Positions 49,015 to 59,607 are shown, counted from the stretch's first letter. The stretch: 64,000 nt of DNA from Euptelea pleiosperma (GCA_035048495.1 CM068549.1:4881822-4945821), one strand, 5' to 3'. Notes: generated by a model from the sequence alone, not told the origin. Numbers and translations: made by a program.

Positions 49015-52000
49015 TCAGTCGACATAAGCAGGATCGATTAGATCGATCTCAAAAGTCTGAATGAACAATACGTCAAGTTCATGGAACTGTTTTAGACGCT
49101 GCCCATTGACCTGAAAAGAGGAGTGATCCTTGGGATCCTCAATAGTGATTGCCCCAAAGGGTGTGACTGCGGTGACCGTATAAGGACCGGTCCACCTAGA
49201 TTTCAGTTTCCCAGGGAAGAGATGGAGACGAGAATTATAAAGAAGGACCTTCTGTCCTGGCTGGAACTCTTTCCTGAGGATGCTCTTGTCATGTATCCAC
49301 TTCATTTTGGCTTTGTAATTCTTGGACAAGTTGTAGGCATCATTTCTGAGTTCTTCTAACTCATTCATTTGAAGTTTTCGCTCTTCCCCTGCAGAGTCGA
49401 GGTCGAAGTTGAGCTTCTTAATGGCCCACAGAGCACGATGTTCAATCTCTACCGGTAGATGACAGGGTTTCCCAAAGACGAGACGATAGGGAGACATATT
49501 GAGTGGGGTCTTGTAGGCGGTTCTGTATGCCCATAAAGCATCAGTGAGACGAGTAGACCAGTCTTTACGTGTGGTATTGACTGTCTTCTCCAAGATCTGC
49601 TTGATCTGACGATTAGAGACCTCTACTTGACCACTAGTCTGCGGATGATAAGCTAGGGCAACCTTGTGGGTTACCCCATACTTCTTCATTAAGTTTTCGA
49701 ATATCTTATTGCAGAAATGGGTGCCCCCATCACTAATGATGGCCTTAGGGGCACCGAATCGAGCGAAGATGAACTCCTTTACGAATTTGACCACCACTTT
49801 GTGGTCATTGGTCTTGGTGGGAATGGCTTCTATCCATTTGGATACATAGTCTACCGCAAGGAGAATGTACTCAAAACCATAGGAGATGGGAAAGGGGCCC
49901 ATGAAGTCGATGCCCCAAATGTCAAATATTTCATCGACCTGGATGGGAGTGAGGGGCATCATGTTCCTCTGGGAGATGCGGCCTAGATGCTGGCAATTAG
50001 GACAGGTTTTGCTGTAGATGTGGGCATCTTTAAATAATGTGGGCCAGTAGAATCCGCATTGTAGTACTTTTTCTGCAGTCTTCTTAGTGCTGAAATGACC
50101 ACCACAAGGTTGGTCATGACACGAGGATAAGATATTGAGTTGGTCCGACTCAGGGACACAGAGACGAATGATCTGGTCAGGACAGTATTTATACAAATAA
50201 GGGTCATCCCAAGAGTAGTACTTAACTCTTGCTAGGAATTGGCTTTTGTCCTGTTTTGACCAGTGTGACGGCATTTCTTCGGTGACAAGGTAGTTGACAA
50301 TGTCAGCATACCAAGGATTAACAGAGATGGCGAACAGTTGTTCGTCTGGAAAGGTTTCAGGGATGGGCTGGGTGTCGAAGGATGACTCTAAAGTCAGTCT
50401 AGACAAGTGATCAGCCACTACATTCTCAGTTCCTTTCTTATCCTTAATCTCGAGGTCGAATTCCTGCAGTAAGAGAATCCATCGAATTAATCGAGGTTTG
50501 GTTTCCTTTTTCGACATGAGATAACGAAGGGCTGCATGATCAGTGTACACTACCACCTTAGTGGCTAAGAGGTACTGACGAAATTTATCAAGGGCGAAGA
50601 CTACCGCCAGGAGTTCTTTCTCAGTGGTGGAGTAATTCATTTGGGCAGAGTTAAGAGTTTTGCTCGCGTAGTAGATCACATGGGATCGTTTGTCAATTCT
50701 CTGCCCTAGAACGGCGCCTAACGCGTAGTCAGAAGCATCGCACATTACCTCAAAAGGTAGAGTCCAATCCGGGGGACGGATAATGGGCGCAGTAGTGAGC
50801 TCAGATTTGAGACGCTCAAATGCCTTGACACAGTCAGCATTAAAGTCGAAAGGACTATCTTTAGCTAGAAGATGGGACAGAGGTCGAGCGATTTGAGAGA
50901 AGTCCTTGATGAATCGCCTATAGAATCCTCCGTGTCCCAAAAAGGATCGGATGTCACGCACGGACTTAGGAATGGGCAAGGTCGAGATGATATCGATTTT
51001 AGCTTTGTCGACCTCAATGCCCTGATGGGAAATGACATGTCCCAGAACAATGCCCTTCTTCACCATGAAGTGGCATTTCTCCCAATTGAGGACAAGTCGC
51101 TTGTCCTGACAGCGTTGAAGTACCAGCCCTAGATGGTTCAGACAGTCATCAAAGGATGACCCAAAAACTGAGAAGTCGTCCATAAAGACTTCGAGGAATT
51201 TTTCCACCATGTCAGAGAATATGCTCATCATACACCTTTGAAAGGTCGCGGGTGCATTGCAGAGGCCAAAGGGCATGCGCTTGTAGGCAAAAGTGCCAAA
51301 GGGACAGGTGAAAGTTGTCTTCTCGTGATCCTCAGGGGCGATGGGTATTTGATTATACCCTGAGTAACCATCAAGGAAGCAGTAATAGGAATGACCTGCT
51401 AGTCTCTCCAACATCTGGTCTATGAAGGGTAAAGGAAAATGGTCCTTCCTAGTGTTGGTGTTGAGTCGTCGGTAATCGATGCAGACTCTCCACCCTTTCT
51501 TCAGGCGCTGGGTTACCATTTCCTTGTTCTCATTTTCCACAACTGTGAATCCTGCCTTTTTAGGGACGACATGAATAGGACTCACCCATTTGCTATCGGA
51601 GATGGGATAAATGATACCCGCATCTAACAGTTTAAGGACCTCATCCCGGACTACATCCTTCAAGACGGGGTTCAACCTCCTCTGGTGTTCTCGAGAGGTT
51701 TTGGATTCATCCTCGAGATAGATGTGATGTTGGCACACCGAGGGGTCTATGCCACGAATATCATCTATAGTCCAACCTATCGCAGATTTGTGCTCGTTGA
51801 GTAGCTCAAGAAGTTTCTTACGTTCACTTGCAGACAAAGCGGAAGCAAGAATGACAGGGTAGGTTTCCTTAGGACCAAGATAGGCATAGGAAAGATCTGT
51901 GGGAAGAGGCTTAAGCTCCAATATTGGAGCAGATGGAGTAGAAATAGGTGTCACAGAAGACACGGATTGAAGAGGTTTGACTTCAGTAGGTAAAGGAAGG

Positions 52001-54795
52001 ATGGGTTCTCTGGCCATGGTTATCAGAGGCTCGAACTCGATGAGAGGAGCGGGGATCTCTATCAGTGGAGCAGTCTCCAAAAGATCATTGAGATCAGAAA
52101 TAGCTGACTCTGTTGCAAAGTCAGCTCCAAAGTGTTCTAGACACTGCTTAAGAATATCTTCGGTGGAGTCCGGGATTAGACTCTCAACGGCACACATTTC
52201 ATCGGTCACTTCGCGATCGGCATCTTGTTGCATTAAACGAAAGATGTTGACCTCAGCTTTGAGGTTACCGAAAGCAATGGACATGTTTCCGTCCCGGCAC
52301 CCGATGTGTGCGTTCGCGGTGGCAAGGAATGGACGGCCTAAGATGACCGGAATGCGGTTATCCTGACACGGCTCGGTGTCTAGAATGATAAAGTCCACAG
52401 GATAATAAAAGTCGGCAACTTTTACTAGGACATCCTCAATGATTCCTCTTGGAATCTTGATGGACTGATCAGCCAATTTCAGGGTGACATTGGTAGGCTT
52501 CATATCTTTCAGTCCTAACTGCTGATATACCGAGAATGGTATGAGGTTAACGCTAGCCCCTAAATCTAGCAAGGCAGTGCAGCTAAAGTTGTCACCAATT
52601 TCACATTGGACAGTTGGGCTACCTGGATCCTTGTGTTTGATCACACTGTTGCGTTGAATGAACGCAGTAGCTTTTTCGGCCAAGAAAGCAGCTCTGGGTA
52701 CATGTGTACGCCGCTTAACTGTGCACAAGTCCTTGAGGAATTTGGCATAGGAAGGGATTTGCTTGATAGCAGAAAGGAATGGGATATTGATCTGGACGTC
52801 TTTAAAGACATCTAAGATCTCAGAGAATTGCTGATCCCGCTTATCTTGGACAAGTCTGTCCGGGAAGGGAGGCTTTACTCGACAAATGGGTTTGTCTTTA
52901 GCCTTAGATTTCTGCACTGGGATATCTGATGTTGGTGGAGAGGTGGATGAAGCAGAGGTAGGATTAGGACTAGTTTCCTCTGTGCGAGTGATGGGTGCCG
53001 GAGATGGCACCGGTGGTGGTTGGACTCCCATGTCCACAGTTTTTCCAGATCGTAGGGTGGTTACAGCTTGCACCTCCCCTTGACAATTCTCATTCTGGCT
53101 TTGAGATTGGGATCCGATCTCATATACTGCCCCTTTGGCATTTCCTTTAGGGTTGGCAATGGGTTGGCTAGGAAAGATCCCCTTAGCTTTCTCAGCTTCC
53201 AAGTTACCTAGACGTTGCTCTAGACGAAGCATGGATTGCTGTTGCTGTTGCTCTAGGCGTTGCATAGATTGTTGTTGCTGAGTAATGAGTTGAGCTAGAA
53301 GGTCTTCGATACCAGATTTGGGGACCGACTGTTGGGGGGCAGCTAATGGGAGCTGAGGCACCAATTCGCGACTCGAGCTCATTGGTGCATTATAGTTATA
53401 GGCTGGAGAATTAGTTGGGACAATCGGTTGGTTCTGAAAGTTCTGGGGAACTCTTTGCTGATTCTGAAATGTGCTCTGTTGTCCAGAGTATTGACCCTGT
53501 TGGAATTGCTGGTTCTGAGTAGATGGGTACTGATTCTGCTGGTACTGACCCTGATTGAATTGCCTATTGGGTTGATTGAACCCAGGAGGATACATGCCCT
53601 GAGGTTGACGTGGAGGTTGAGCTTGTGGTTGAGTAGACTGAGGCCTCCAAGAGAAGTTAGGGTGGTTTCTCGTGTCCGGATGATAAGATTGACTATACGA
53701 GTTCTGAGTGGGTGGTTTGTATGTGCTGAAAGCACAAACTTCTTCCTGAAGAGGATTAGACCATCCTTCATTCAAAGGACAATGCTCAGTAGTATGGGAG
53801 GGTTGCAGACAGAGGGTGCAGGATTCCATAGGGCTCTCGTGTCCCACATGCATGACTGGGGTAGATTGTTGAGTAGGCTTTTGTACAGACACAGCCAGTG
53901 CCGAGACTGACTTGCTCAACTCTTGAATGACTGATCGAAGCTCAGTATCAGCTGTAGCATCATGTCCCTTGGTTGTCCTTTGGACCGAAGTGGTTCGACT
54001 AAACTCTGAGTCAGTCGTCCAATGTTGAGAGTTTTCTCCTAACTCTCCCAAGAATTTGTATGCATCGGTCGGAGTTTGGTGCAGGAATTTTCCTTGGCAC
54101 ATTGACTCTACCATGGTCCGGGACTCATCAGTAAGTCCCTTATAGAAGACGTGGACAAGATTGCCCTTGTCGATGCTATGGTGGGGACACTTAGTCAGGT
54201 AGTCTTGGAATCTATCCCACGCTTCAAAAAATTTCTCATCGGACTTTTGTCGAAAGTCCTGGATGAGTTGCTTCATTTGGTTGGTCCGAGTCATGGGGTA
54301 GAATTTAGACATGAATTTGCCCACCAACTCTTTCCAACTGCTGATTGAATCAGCGGGTAAGGAGTAGAGCCAATCTGAGGCTCGATCTTTGAGCGAGAAT
54401 GGGAAAACTCGCAGACGGACATTGTCATCATCAAGGTTCTGATTCTTGAAAAGTAGGATGACATGTTGGAATTCCCTAATATGGGAATATGGGTCTTCTC
54501 TAGGGAGACCACGAAAGGTTGGCAGCATTTGGATCGTCTGCGGCCTGATCTCGAACTGTACCGCCGTAGTAGGTGGGAGAACAATGCAAGTGGGTGGATT
54601 GGCAGAGATAGGGGCGAACGTCTCGATAAGAGGTCGTTCGACTGCCATGACTACAAAGGTAGTAGTACTGGGGGAGGCGGGTGGTGAAAGAGATGGGGAA
54701 GAATTTAGTGGAGGATCCACTGTAGGTACGTGATTCTCAGATCGAACCAAGCGTTTGTTCGGACGATTCCAAACGGGCATACGCGAATGAGGCAA
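49015..54795 (-). CDS. Athila-type gag-pol polyprotein, 1926 aa, intact
   Basis: This single frame encodes all proteins needed to make particles, copy RNA into DNA and integrate it. Domains by residue: gag about 75-270; zinc knuckle [14 protein letters not shown] at 326-339 (CX2CX4HX4C); a Gln/Pro-rich stretch 355-530; the Athila-typical [15 protein letters not shown] region at 643-657; aspartic protease with [10 protein letters not shown] at 744-753 (Asp-Leu-Gly, usual in this lineage); reverse transcriptase about 1060-1250 with FMDD at 1204-1207; RNase H with Asp1353, Glu1393 and Asp1419; integrase with zinc ligands His1560, His1567, Cys1598, Cys1601 and catalytic Asp1630, Asp1689, Glu1725 (35 residues between the last two). 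The C-terminus has a GPYTVTAV motif and no chromodomain. The Met start matches A1. There are no stops or frameshifts. Cleavage into mature proteins is presumed to be by its own protease. Confidence 0.96.
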   Translation of the reverse strand: MPHSRMPVWNRPNKRLVRSENHVPTVDPPLNSSPSLSPPASPSTTTFVVMAVERPLIETFAPISANPPTCIVLPPTTAVQFEIRPQTIQMLPTFRGLPREDPYSHIREFQHVILLFKNQNLDDDNVRLRVFPFSLKDRASDWLYSLPADSISSWKELVGKFMSKFYPMTRTNQMKQLIQDFRQKSDEKFFEAWDRFQDYLTKCPHHSIDKGNLVHVFYKGLTDESRTMVESMCQGKFLHQTPTDAYKFLGELGENSQHWTTDSEFSRTTSVQRTTKGHDATADTELRSVIQELSKSVSALAVSVQKPTQQSTPVMHVGHESPMESCTLCLQPSHTTEHCPLNEGWSNPLQEEVCAFSTYKPPTQNSYSQSYHPDTRNHPNFSWRPQSTQPQAQPPRQPQGMYPPGFNQPNRQFNQGQYQQNQYPSTQNQQFQQGQYSGQQSTFQNQQRVPQNFQNQPIVPTNSPAYNYNAPMSSSRELVPQLPLAAPQQSVPKSGIEDLLAQLITQQQQSMQRLEQQQQQSMLRLEQRLGNLEAEKAKGIFPSQPIANPKGNAKGAVYEIGSQSQSQNENCQGEVQAVTTLRSGKTVDMGVQPPPVPSPAPITRTEETSPNPTSASSTSPPTSDIPVQKSKAKDKPICRVKPPFPDRLVQDKRDQQFSEILDVFKDVQINIPFLSAIKQIPSYAKFLKDLCTVKRRTHVPRAAFLAEKATAFIQRNSVIKHKDPGSPTVQCEIGDNFSCTALLDLGASVNLIPFSVYQQLGLKDMKPTNVTLKLADQSIKIPRGIIEDVLVKVADFYYPVDFIILDTEPCQDNRIPVILGRPFLATANAHIGCRDGNMSIAFGNLKAEVNIFRLMQQDADREVTDEMCAVESLIPDSTEDILKQCLEHFGADFATESAISDLNDLLETAPLIEIPAPLIEFEPLITMAREPILPLPTEVKPLQSVSSVTPISTPSAPILELKPLPTDLSYAYLGPKETYPVILASALSASERKKLLELLNEHKSAIGWTIDDIRGIDPSVCQHHIYLEDESKTSREHQRRLNPVLKDVVRDEVLKLLDAGIIYPISDSKWVSPIHVVPKKAGFTVVENENKEMVTQRLKKGWRVCIDYRRLNTNTRKDHFPLPFIDQMLERLAGHSYYCFLDGYSGYNQIPIAPEDHEKTTFTCPFGTFAYKRMPFGLCNAPATFQRCMMSIFSDMVEKFLEVFMDDFSVFGSSFDDCLNHLGLVLQRCQDKRLVLNWEKCHFMVKKGIVLGHVISHQGIEVDKAKIDIISTLPIPKSVRDIRSFLGHGGFYRRFIKDFSQIARPLSHLLAKDSPFDFNADCVKAFERLKSELTTAPIIRPPDWTLPFEVMCDASDYALGAVLGQRIDKRSHVIYYASKTLNSAQMNYSTTEKELLAVVFALDKFRQYLLATKVVVYTDHAALRYLMSKKETKPRLIRWILLLQEFDLEIKDKKGTENVVADHLSRLTLESSFDTQPIPETFPDEQLFAISVNPWYADIVNYLVTEEMPSHWSKQDKSQFLARVKYYSWDDPYLYKYCPDQIIRLCVPESDQLNILSSCHDQPCGGHFSTKKTAEKVLQCGFYWPTLFKDAHIYSKTCPNCQHLGRISQRNMMPLTPIQVDEIFDIWGIDFMGPFPISYGFEYILLAVDYVSKWIEAIPTKTNDHKVVVKFVKEFIFARFGAPKAIISDGGTHFCNKIFENLMKKYGVTHKVALAYHPQTSGQVEVSNRQIKQILEKTVNTTRKDWSTRLTDALWAYRTAYKTPLNMSPYRLVFGKPCHLPVEIEHRALWAIKKLNFDLDSAGEERKLQMNELEELRNDAYNLSKNYKAKMKWIHDKSILRKEFQPGQKVLLYNSRLHLFPGKLKSRWTGPYTVTAVTPFGAITIEDPKDHSSFQVNGQRLKQFHELDVLFIQTFEIDLIDPAYVD

Positions 54796-56481
54796 GCTCT
54801 ATACTTGGCAAAAAGTTGCCAGAGAGGAACACTATCCTAAATGATGCACACCAAGCACAGATAATCCTATTCTAAGCACTCAGGATATATTTTAGGAATT
54901 ATCTTTGTTAGTTTTGGGGCTAGAGTAGATTATGACAGTGGGCGGACCACTGGTTTATCTTTTAACCGCCGGACTAACTGTTTTGCACTCAAAGGTTCTC
55001 ACCAGGCTACACTCTTCAGAGCGAATCCTTTAGTACTAACTCTAGTTAACAACAAGGCAATCCGAAGCCTAGACAGACGTGCGGCACAATGGCTGACTTA
55101 AGTACGTCCCAGACTAACCAGATTGGTCAAGTGGATAAGAAGAGTGTTCCCTCGGGTTAAGCTAGGGTTGATGCGTGTTCCTAGTCCACACGCAACTAAC
55201 CGCCGAATAGTCCAAGATGCCACGTCGAGCTCAGTGTACTTGAGTAGCAGGGACTTATGGGTGTGTTAGACAACAGGGACCCGCGCTCGTGGTCTTATTT
55301 CGATTGGATGTTAAGCGGGTTCGCTTTGCGTGGATTTTTCCTCGAACACCGGGCTAATTGGCGCTACTTCTTGATTCTTTTTATTATAGATGGATCCTGG
55401 GGATCAATTTCAGCTGGAATGATGAGGTGGGTGATGAAATCCCACCAGTTTCAATTTGGAGCTGGGTCTGCTCTCTTAGAGTTGATTGATTAACGGCCAC
55501 GCCACGCAAGTCGAATAAGTTGTTGCTAGAAAACAAATAGACAAGCGGCAATGATGCACCCAATATGCTCTGTATCGCACTCAAGGCGAGGATAGAGACT
55601 TACCTCCCGTGGGCCACGCCACGGGGTCTCCTCCGTGGGTTAGAGAGGGGTATCCTAATGGGCTTGGGCCCGACTCCACCTCTTTGAGCTTTCGCTCTCT
55701 ACCCACACTGGATCGTGTTCCTGCAGAAATAGTTAGATCGCACGGTCTAGGTATGTGGGATTCTATTTGGAAGATCCTTGCCTTTTTAGGGTTCACTGAA
55801 CAAGCACTGAATTTAGGCAAGTTTTTGAATTAATTCCCAAGTTCGAGATGGGTTAAAATTTAGGAATTTCCAGATTGGAAAATACCTAGATTGGAAAGTT
55901 TCCCGAACTGTGGAGATCTTCCAAGGAAGATTTGATTGCGAGATCCCTTATAATTTTGGGAAATTTCCCAAAATTGAAATTCTGCTAGATTTGGGGTGTT
56001 TCCTTTTGCAGACTTGTCCAAATTCGGAAGATTTCTAAAGATAGAAATTCTTCTAAAGAGGAAACTTCTAAAAGGGGAAACCCTAATTAAGCAGAGTTTC
56101 AAGATTTTGGAATCTTTCCAAAAATCGCAAATCCTTGATTAGTGATTTCTAAAAATCTGCAGAATATAAAACCCTAATTTTTTTGAATTTTGATTTTTTT
56201 AATTTTTTTGGTAATTTCCACTTAATCTAGGGTTTCTAAAAAACCCTAGAACAAGATCTAGCAGTTATATGGAAAGCAATAAAATTCCTAAATTATTACA
56301 AATTGCACTCGGCCTTCCGAGGCATTAAAAATAGTAATTTAAAAACTGCTAAAAATCACTAAAAACCAAAAATAGAAAGTTTCCCGAAAAGGTCAGGCTG
56401 TCCAAATTGAGCAGCTTTTCGCTTCAGCAACTTTCCAATTCCGTCTTTATGTCCTTTTTCGCACTCCCGAACACCCGAGCG
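54796..56481 (-). other. A2 untranslated leader between primer site and gag
   Basis: Non-coding, about 1.7 kb, nearly the same as in A1. A GC-rich segment at about 55604-55640 can fold (CCCGTGG with CCACGGG) and is a candidate packaging or dimerisation signal. That role is inference only. Confidence 0.65.
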
Positions 56482-56493
56482 GCAGCGGCGCCA
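56482..56493 (-). promoter_or_regulatory. Primer binding site of A2, tRNA-Asp type
   Basis: On -, TGGCGCCGCTGC follows the LTR after two bases. It pairs with the tRNA-Asp(GUC) 3' end with one mismatch, as in A1. Confidence 0.8.
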
Positions 56494-57740
56494 TTTGAAA
56501 GTAAGGTTTTTCCGCGTCGTTGGTTACGGAAACCCTCACTTCAACATAATTTGTAATTTGATCCTATTATCCTGCAAAATTTAGAATTCTTGCACAGTGG
56601 GAAGTGTCGGATGTCGATCCGCACTCGGGATTAGTCGGATTAATGCAATAACGAACATGATATGACGGATTTTTGCTTGAAATTGTGGAAAAACATGCTA
56701 GAGAGGATGGAAAATATGGAGAAAGAATGATGGGTGAGTGATTTAAACATGTATGAGAGAGCTTTTTATTGATTACTAAACATAAATAAAAGAGAGAATT
56801 AGAATTAAACACATTAATGTAAGATGAAAATGAACTAACCAAAATTTTATGAAGAGCAAATATCCAACCAACATTTTTGCAATAAGAAAGCACTAAACTA
56901 ATCTTAAAAATAAAAAAAAATAAGAGATTCTAGAGAGGGAAACAAGAAAGACAAAATGTCCTAGAAAGAGAAAGAAATATAGAATGTAGAGAGAGATTAT
57001 TAAAGAGAGAAAAATCAAAGGGAGAAATAGAGAAGAAAGTGACGAAGAAAGGATTAGGGAACTCACGAGAAACTTACCATGGACAACGAGGGTGGCTGGC
57101 CTTGGAGGAGCAGGTGGTGTTCATGGGCTTCAACCTGCAACTATGGAGGATGGGTGAACGGCGGCGAGTCGAAGGAAATGAGCAACCTGGATGCTGAACG
57201 GTGGGTGTTGAAGGTTGCTTCAATAGAGGACGAAGCAGGAAGAGGCCAAGACCATTGCTGACTTTGCACGACTTGGAGATCACCAGCTATGAAGAAGAAC
57301 TACAGCATGGGCGGTGGTGGAAGAACAAAATAACTGCCTGCAAGAGTTGCAGGTGTGGGCGCTGAAGGTGAGAAGTCGGGCTTCACCCTGAGTTGCAGAC
57401 CACGGCTAGGAGAAAGACGCACAGCCTAAACCACTTTTAGGAGGTGTAAAGAGCAGCAAGGAGAAGCATGTTGGCGAGCCCGATCTGTCCAAACGTTGAT
57501 AATAGCTTTGAGGAACGACTAAAGGAGTAACAGGTGCTTTTCTTGGAGGTCCTCTAGTGCAACTCCGGTGAAACAAACCAGCAAAGGTGTTGCTGGTTGT
57601 GTTGGCCGTTTGAACGGTGATTGGCTATGGGGTAGTGGCTCGTGAAGAGGCAGCAACAATGATGAAGGGGGGCGAGCTGGGGTTGTGAATAGAGAGAGGG
57701 AGAGGAGGTAAAGGAGATGTGCAGGCGTTAATGGAGGTTG

Positions 57741-57765
57741 CCGGAGTTGCAACCTGCAACTCCGG
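57741..57765. repeat. LTR palindrome, arms CCGGAGTTGCA/TGCAACTCCGG
   Basis: Counterpart of 45664-45688 in the 5' LTR; centre ACC. Confidence 0.92.
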
Positions 57766-57906
57766 TGATCTAAAAAAATATTTTTTTTTTCTTTTTTTTC
57801 TTTGGAGAGAAAGGAGTTGGTGAAGAGAAGGAAGAGTGGCGAGATGGTGGCTTGAAGAAGACGACGTGCAGAGGTCTGCAGCAGGCGGAGGCGGTTCAGA
57901 TGCTGG

Positions 57907-57931
57907 CCGGAGTTGCAGGCTGCAACTCCGG
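57907..57931. repeat. LTR palindrome, arms CCGGAGTTGCA/TGCAACTCCGG
   Basis: Counterpart of 45830-45854; centre GGC. It would lie about 130-150 bases into the transcript if transcription starts near 58060. Confidence 0.92.
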
Positions 57932-58051
57932 TGGAAAAGTGGTGAAGAAGATGAAAGAGAGATGGCGAAGCGGGAGGAGAACGGCCAAGAGAAAGGGAAA
58001 AAGGGGTAGGAACGAGTTGGGGGAGAGAATGGAAGAGAAAGGGGGGGGATT

Positions 58052-58069
58052 AGGGTTCGAACGAACCCT
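58052..58069 (-). promoter_or_regulatory. Start-site hairpin AGGGTTCGAACGAACCCT
   Basis: Perfect 8-bp arms around two bases, 12-35 bp downstream of the TATA box on the sense strand, where transcription should start. Other copies keep six-base arms with a different centre (GGGTTC/GAACCC at 62843-62858 and at 11347-11362). Confidence 0.5.
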
Positions 58070-58080
58070 TCTCCCTCATC

Positions 58081-58087
58081 TTATAAA
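58081..58087 (-). promoter_or_regulatory. TATA box of A2 5' LTR
   Basis: TTTATAA on - within GGAGCTTTATAAGATG. It is a core TATA of ordinary form and the one most likely to drive the element. Other copies have TATAAAGG or TTTAAAAGG at this place. Confidence 0.65.
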
Positions 58088-58095
58088 GCTCCCTA

Positions 58096-58111
58096 TTTCC
58101 ATTAATGGAAA
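58096..58111 (-). promoter_or_regulatory. CArG-type MADS site, A2 5' LTR
   Basis: TTTCCATTAATGGAAA forms the core of a 26-bp perfect dyad (58091-58116) and fits CC(A/T)6GG. It lies directly upstream of the TATA box. CArG boxes persist as CCTTTAATGG in the other LTRs at 11392, 18049, 36058 and 62889. Confidence 0.6.
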
Positions 58112-58139
58112 TAGGGTATTTTTTGAAAATAAAAAATAT

Positions 58140-58174
<35 letters not shown>

Positions 58175-58425
58175 TAAAAACCTACTTTTCTATGGGGAAT
58201 CTCCCCAATTAGTGGACCCCCCATTTAATTAAAATTATTTTTGAAATTCGCGGGGTCCACTAACTGGTCGGACAGCGGGTCGATGCTGATGGGCCCGGCT
58301 ACTGGCCCACATGGACTGATGATGTCCATCGTCTCACAAGATGATGTGACAGGCATTCTGAAGGCGATCGGATGGATGGTGACTTGATTGGGACCCAGAT
58401 TGGTAGATCGACGGATCTAGAGAGA

Positions 58426-58476
58426 TCCAACGGTCCGATTGAAGATCCAACGGTCCGATGAAAGATCCAACGGTCA
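58426..58476 (-). promoter_or_regulatory. Three AACGG (MSA-like) units, A2 5' LTR
   Basis: Units at 58426-58436, 58446-58456 and 58466-58476, spaced exactly 20 bp, about 340-390 bp upstream of the TATA box. TCCAACGGTCA matches the consensus YCYAACGGYYA bound by three-repeat MYB proteins. Confidence 0.55.
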
Positions 58477-58979
58477 GAAAGCTAAGGGAGATGAGATAGA
58501 GCTGATAGGCAGGAGTTCTGGGGTTAGGTCAGTAGATTCGAGGATCGAGAGATGAAGAGAGAGAGAGAATAAGGAGAGATGAGAGAAAAAGTATCAAAAA
58601 AAATGGAAAAAAGCACTGGCGGAGGGTCTGGAACCCTGTTCTTCACTGTGACCATCCTCACGCTTCTCCAGTAGAGTCGACCATCATTCCTTGCTGACTC
58701 ATGTGGCTTTAAACGCTTTGGTCCGTCTCTTGGTCATTGGCTCTCCTGCTCTCTTCGTTCTTTGGGCCGGCTTTTTGGTCCTCTTATTCAGCCCATATTT
58801 GGCCCATATCTTCTAGTCATATCATGTGGGCTCTTTAAGCTTTGATAATGGGCTTTCATGATCGATTTGGGCCCACAAGTCTTGAGAATCGTCCCATCGG
58901 GGTTTCCTGCGACAGAAGAAGCGCGTAATGAGACTTTATCAGAACGGCTTAATATTTAGACTTCCGAAAATGTGTTTAA

Positions 58980-59075
58980 TGCATGCAAATATACCATTTC
59001 GTCCAGAAAAGTGTGTTTTACGCAATGAGATAGACTCTTACGTAGAAAAGTGGATAATTAGAGCAGTTTTACGTA
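58980..59075 (-). promoter_or_regulatory. Conserved TGCATGCA and paired TACGTA block
   Basis: TGCATGCA (58980-58987) contains an RY-type CATGCA core; TACGTA at 59039-59044 and 59070-59075 are ACGT-core boxes. The surrounding 40-100 bases are the best-conserved part of all family LTRs, old ones included. Confidence 0.45.
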
Positions 59076-59101
59076 GGAGAGTGCGATAACGCTAACAGGA
59101 T

Positions 59102-59122
59102 AAGTGCTTAAAATAAGCACTT
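59102..59122 (-). repeat. Hairpin near the LTR start, arms AAGTGCTTA/TAAGCACTT
   Basis: Nine-base perfect arms with a 3-base loop, 14 bp from the LTR end, and the same at 47025-47045. Older copies have one mismatch (AATTGCTTA). Confidence 0.8.
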
Positions 59123-59607
59123 TTGAGCGAATATCAGTAGACTTGCTGGTGTATTGAATGATGAAACGGTGGCTTGAGGTTCCAACAGTGGTCTGCGTGG
59201 GGAGATGGTGTGGGGGACGGAATAGATCTAGCGGTGGTTATGCACAAAGGATCGGCAACACGTAGTGCTCTTCCTTAGACAGAAACAACAAGTCTCCACT
59301 CATTCCTCCTCTTTTCTATTGGCGTGCTGTGTAGAGGAGTGACGTGGGGTTGTGGTGTTGGCTATTGTTAACGGCTAGGTAGGATATTGAAGCAGCAAGC
59401 GTCCTCGTCCGTGGAGAACGCGAAGGCAGTAGCGGTTGTGACTTGTAGGAGAAGATGATGGTCAGTTGCAGGTTCGGTTCTTTAAGGAGCAGCACCAGGG
59501 AGAGAACGTGTTGACGTTCCTACTGGTTAGACCAGCAAGGCAAGGTGTTAAGCTATGGGGTGAAGCGGTAGAAGAAGAAGAAGGAGCGGGAGTCGGAAGC
59601 AGACACG

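Larger units (their letters stand above)
44419..59136 (-). mobile_element. Full-length, intact Athila-type retrotransposon A2 (14,718 bp)
   Basis: Two 2641-bp LTRs (44419-47059 and 56496-59136), a 9436-bp internal region, and a perfect target duplication GTAGA (44414-44418, 59137-59141). I found one LTR difference: A at 45011 against G at 57088. The primer site, leader, uninterrupted gag-pol and polypurine tract are all present. The tiny LTR divergence means very recent insertion; a precise count needs an alignment. It is the best candidate for an active copy in the window. Confidence 0.96.
56496..59136 (-). mobile_element. A2 5' LTR, 2641 bp
   Basis: Read on -: TGATATTCGC start, near-terminal hairpin (59102-59122), TACGTA boxes (59070-59075, 59039-59044), TGCATGCA (58980-58987), AACGG array (58426-58476), TTAGTGGACC dyad (58209-58263), A tract (about 58143-58170), CArG (58099-58108), TATA (58081-58087), start-site hairpin (58052-58069), a palindrome pair (57907-57931, 57741-57765), TC-rich tract (56930-57040), likely AATAAA near 56764-56769, and terminal hairpin to CTTTCA at 56496. 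The U3 part is about 1.05 kb long if the TATA box is used. Confidence 0.96.
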
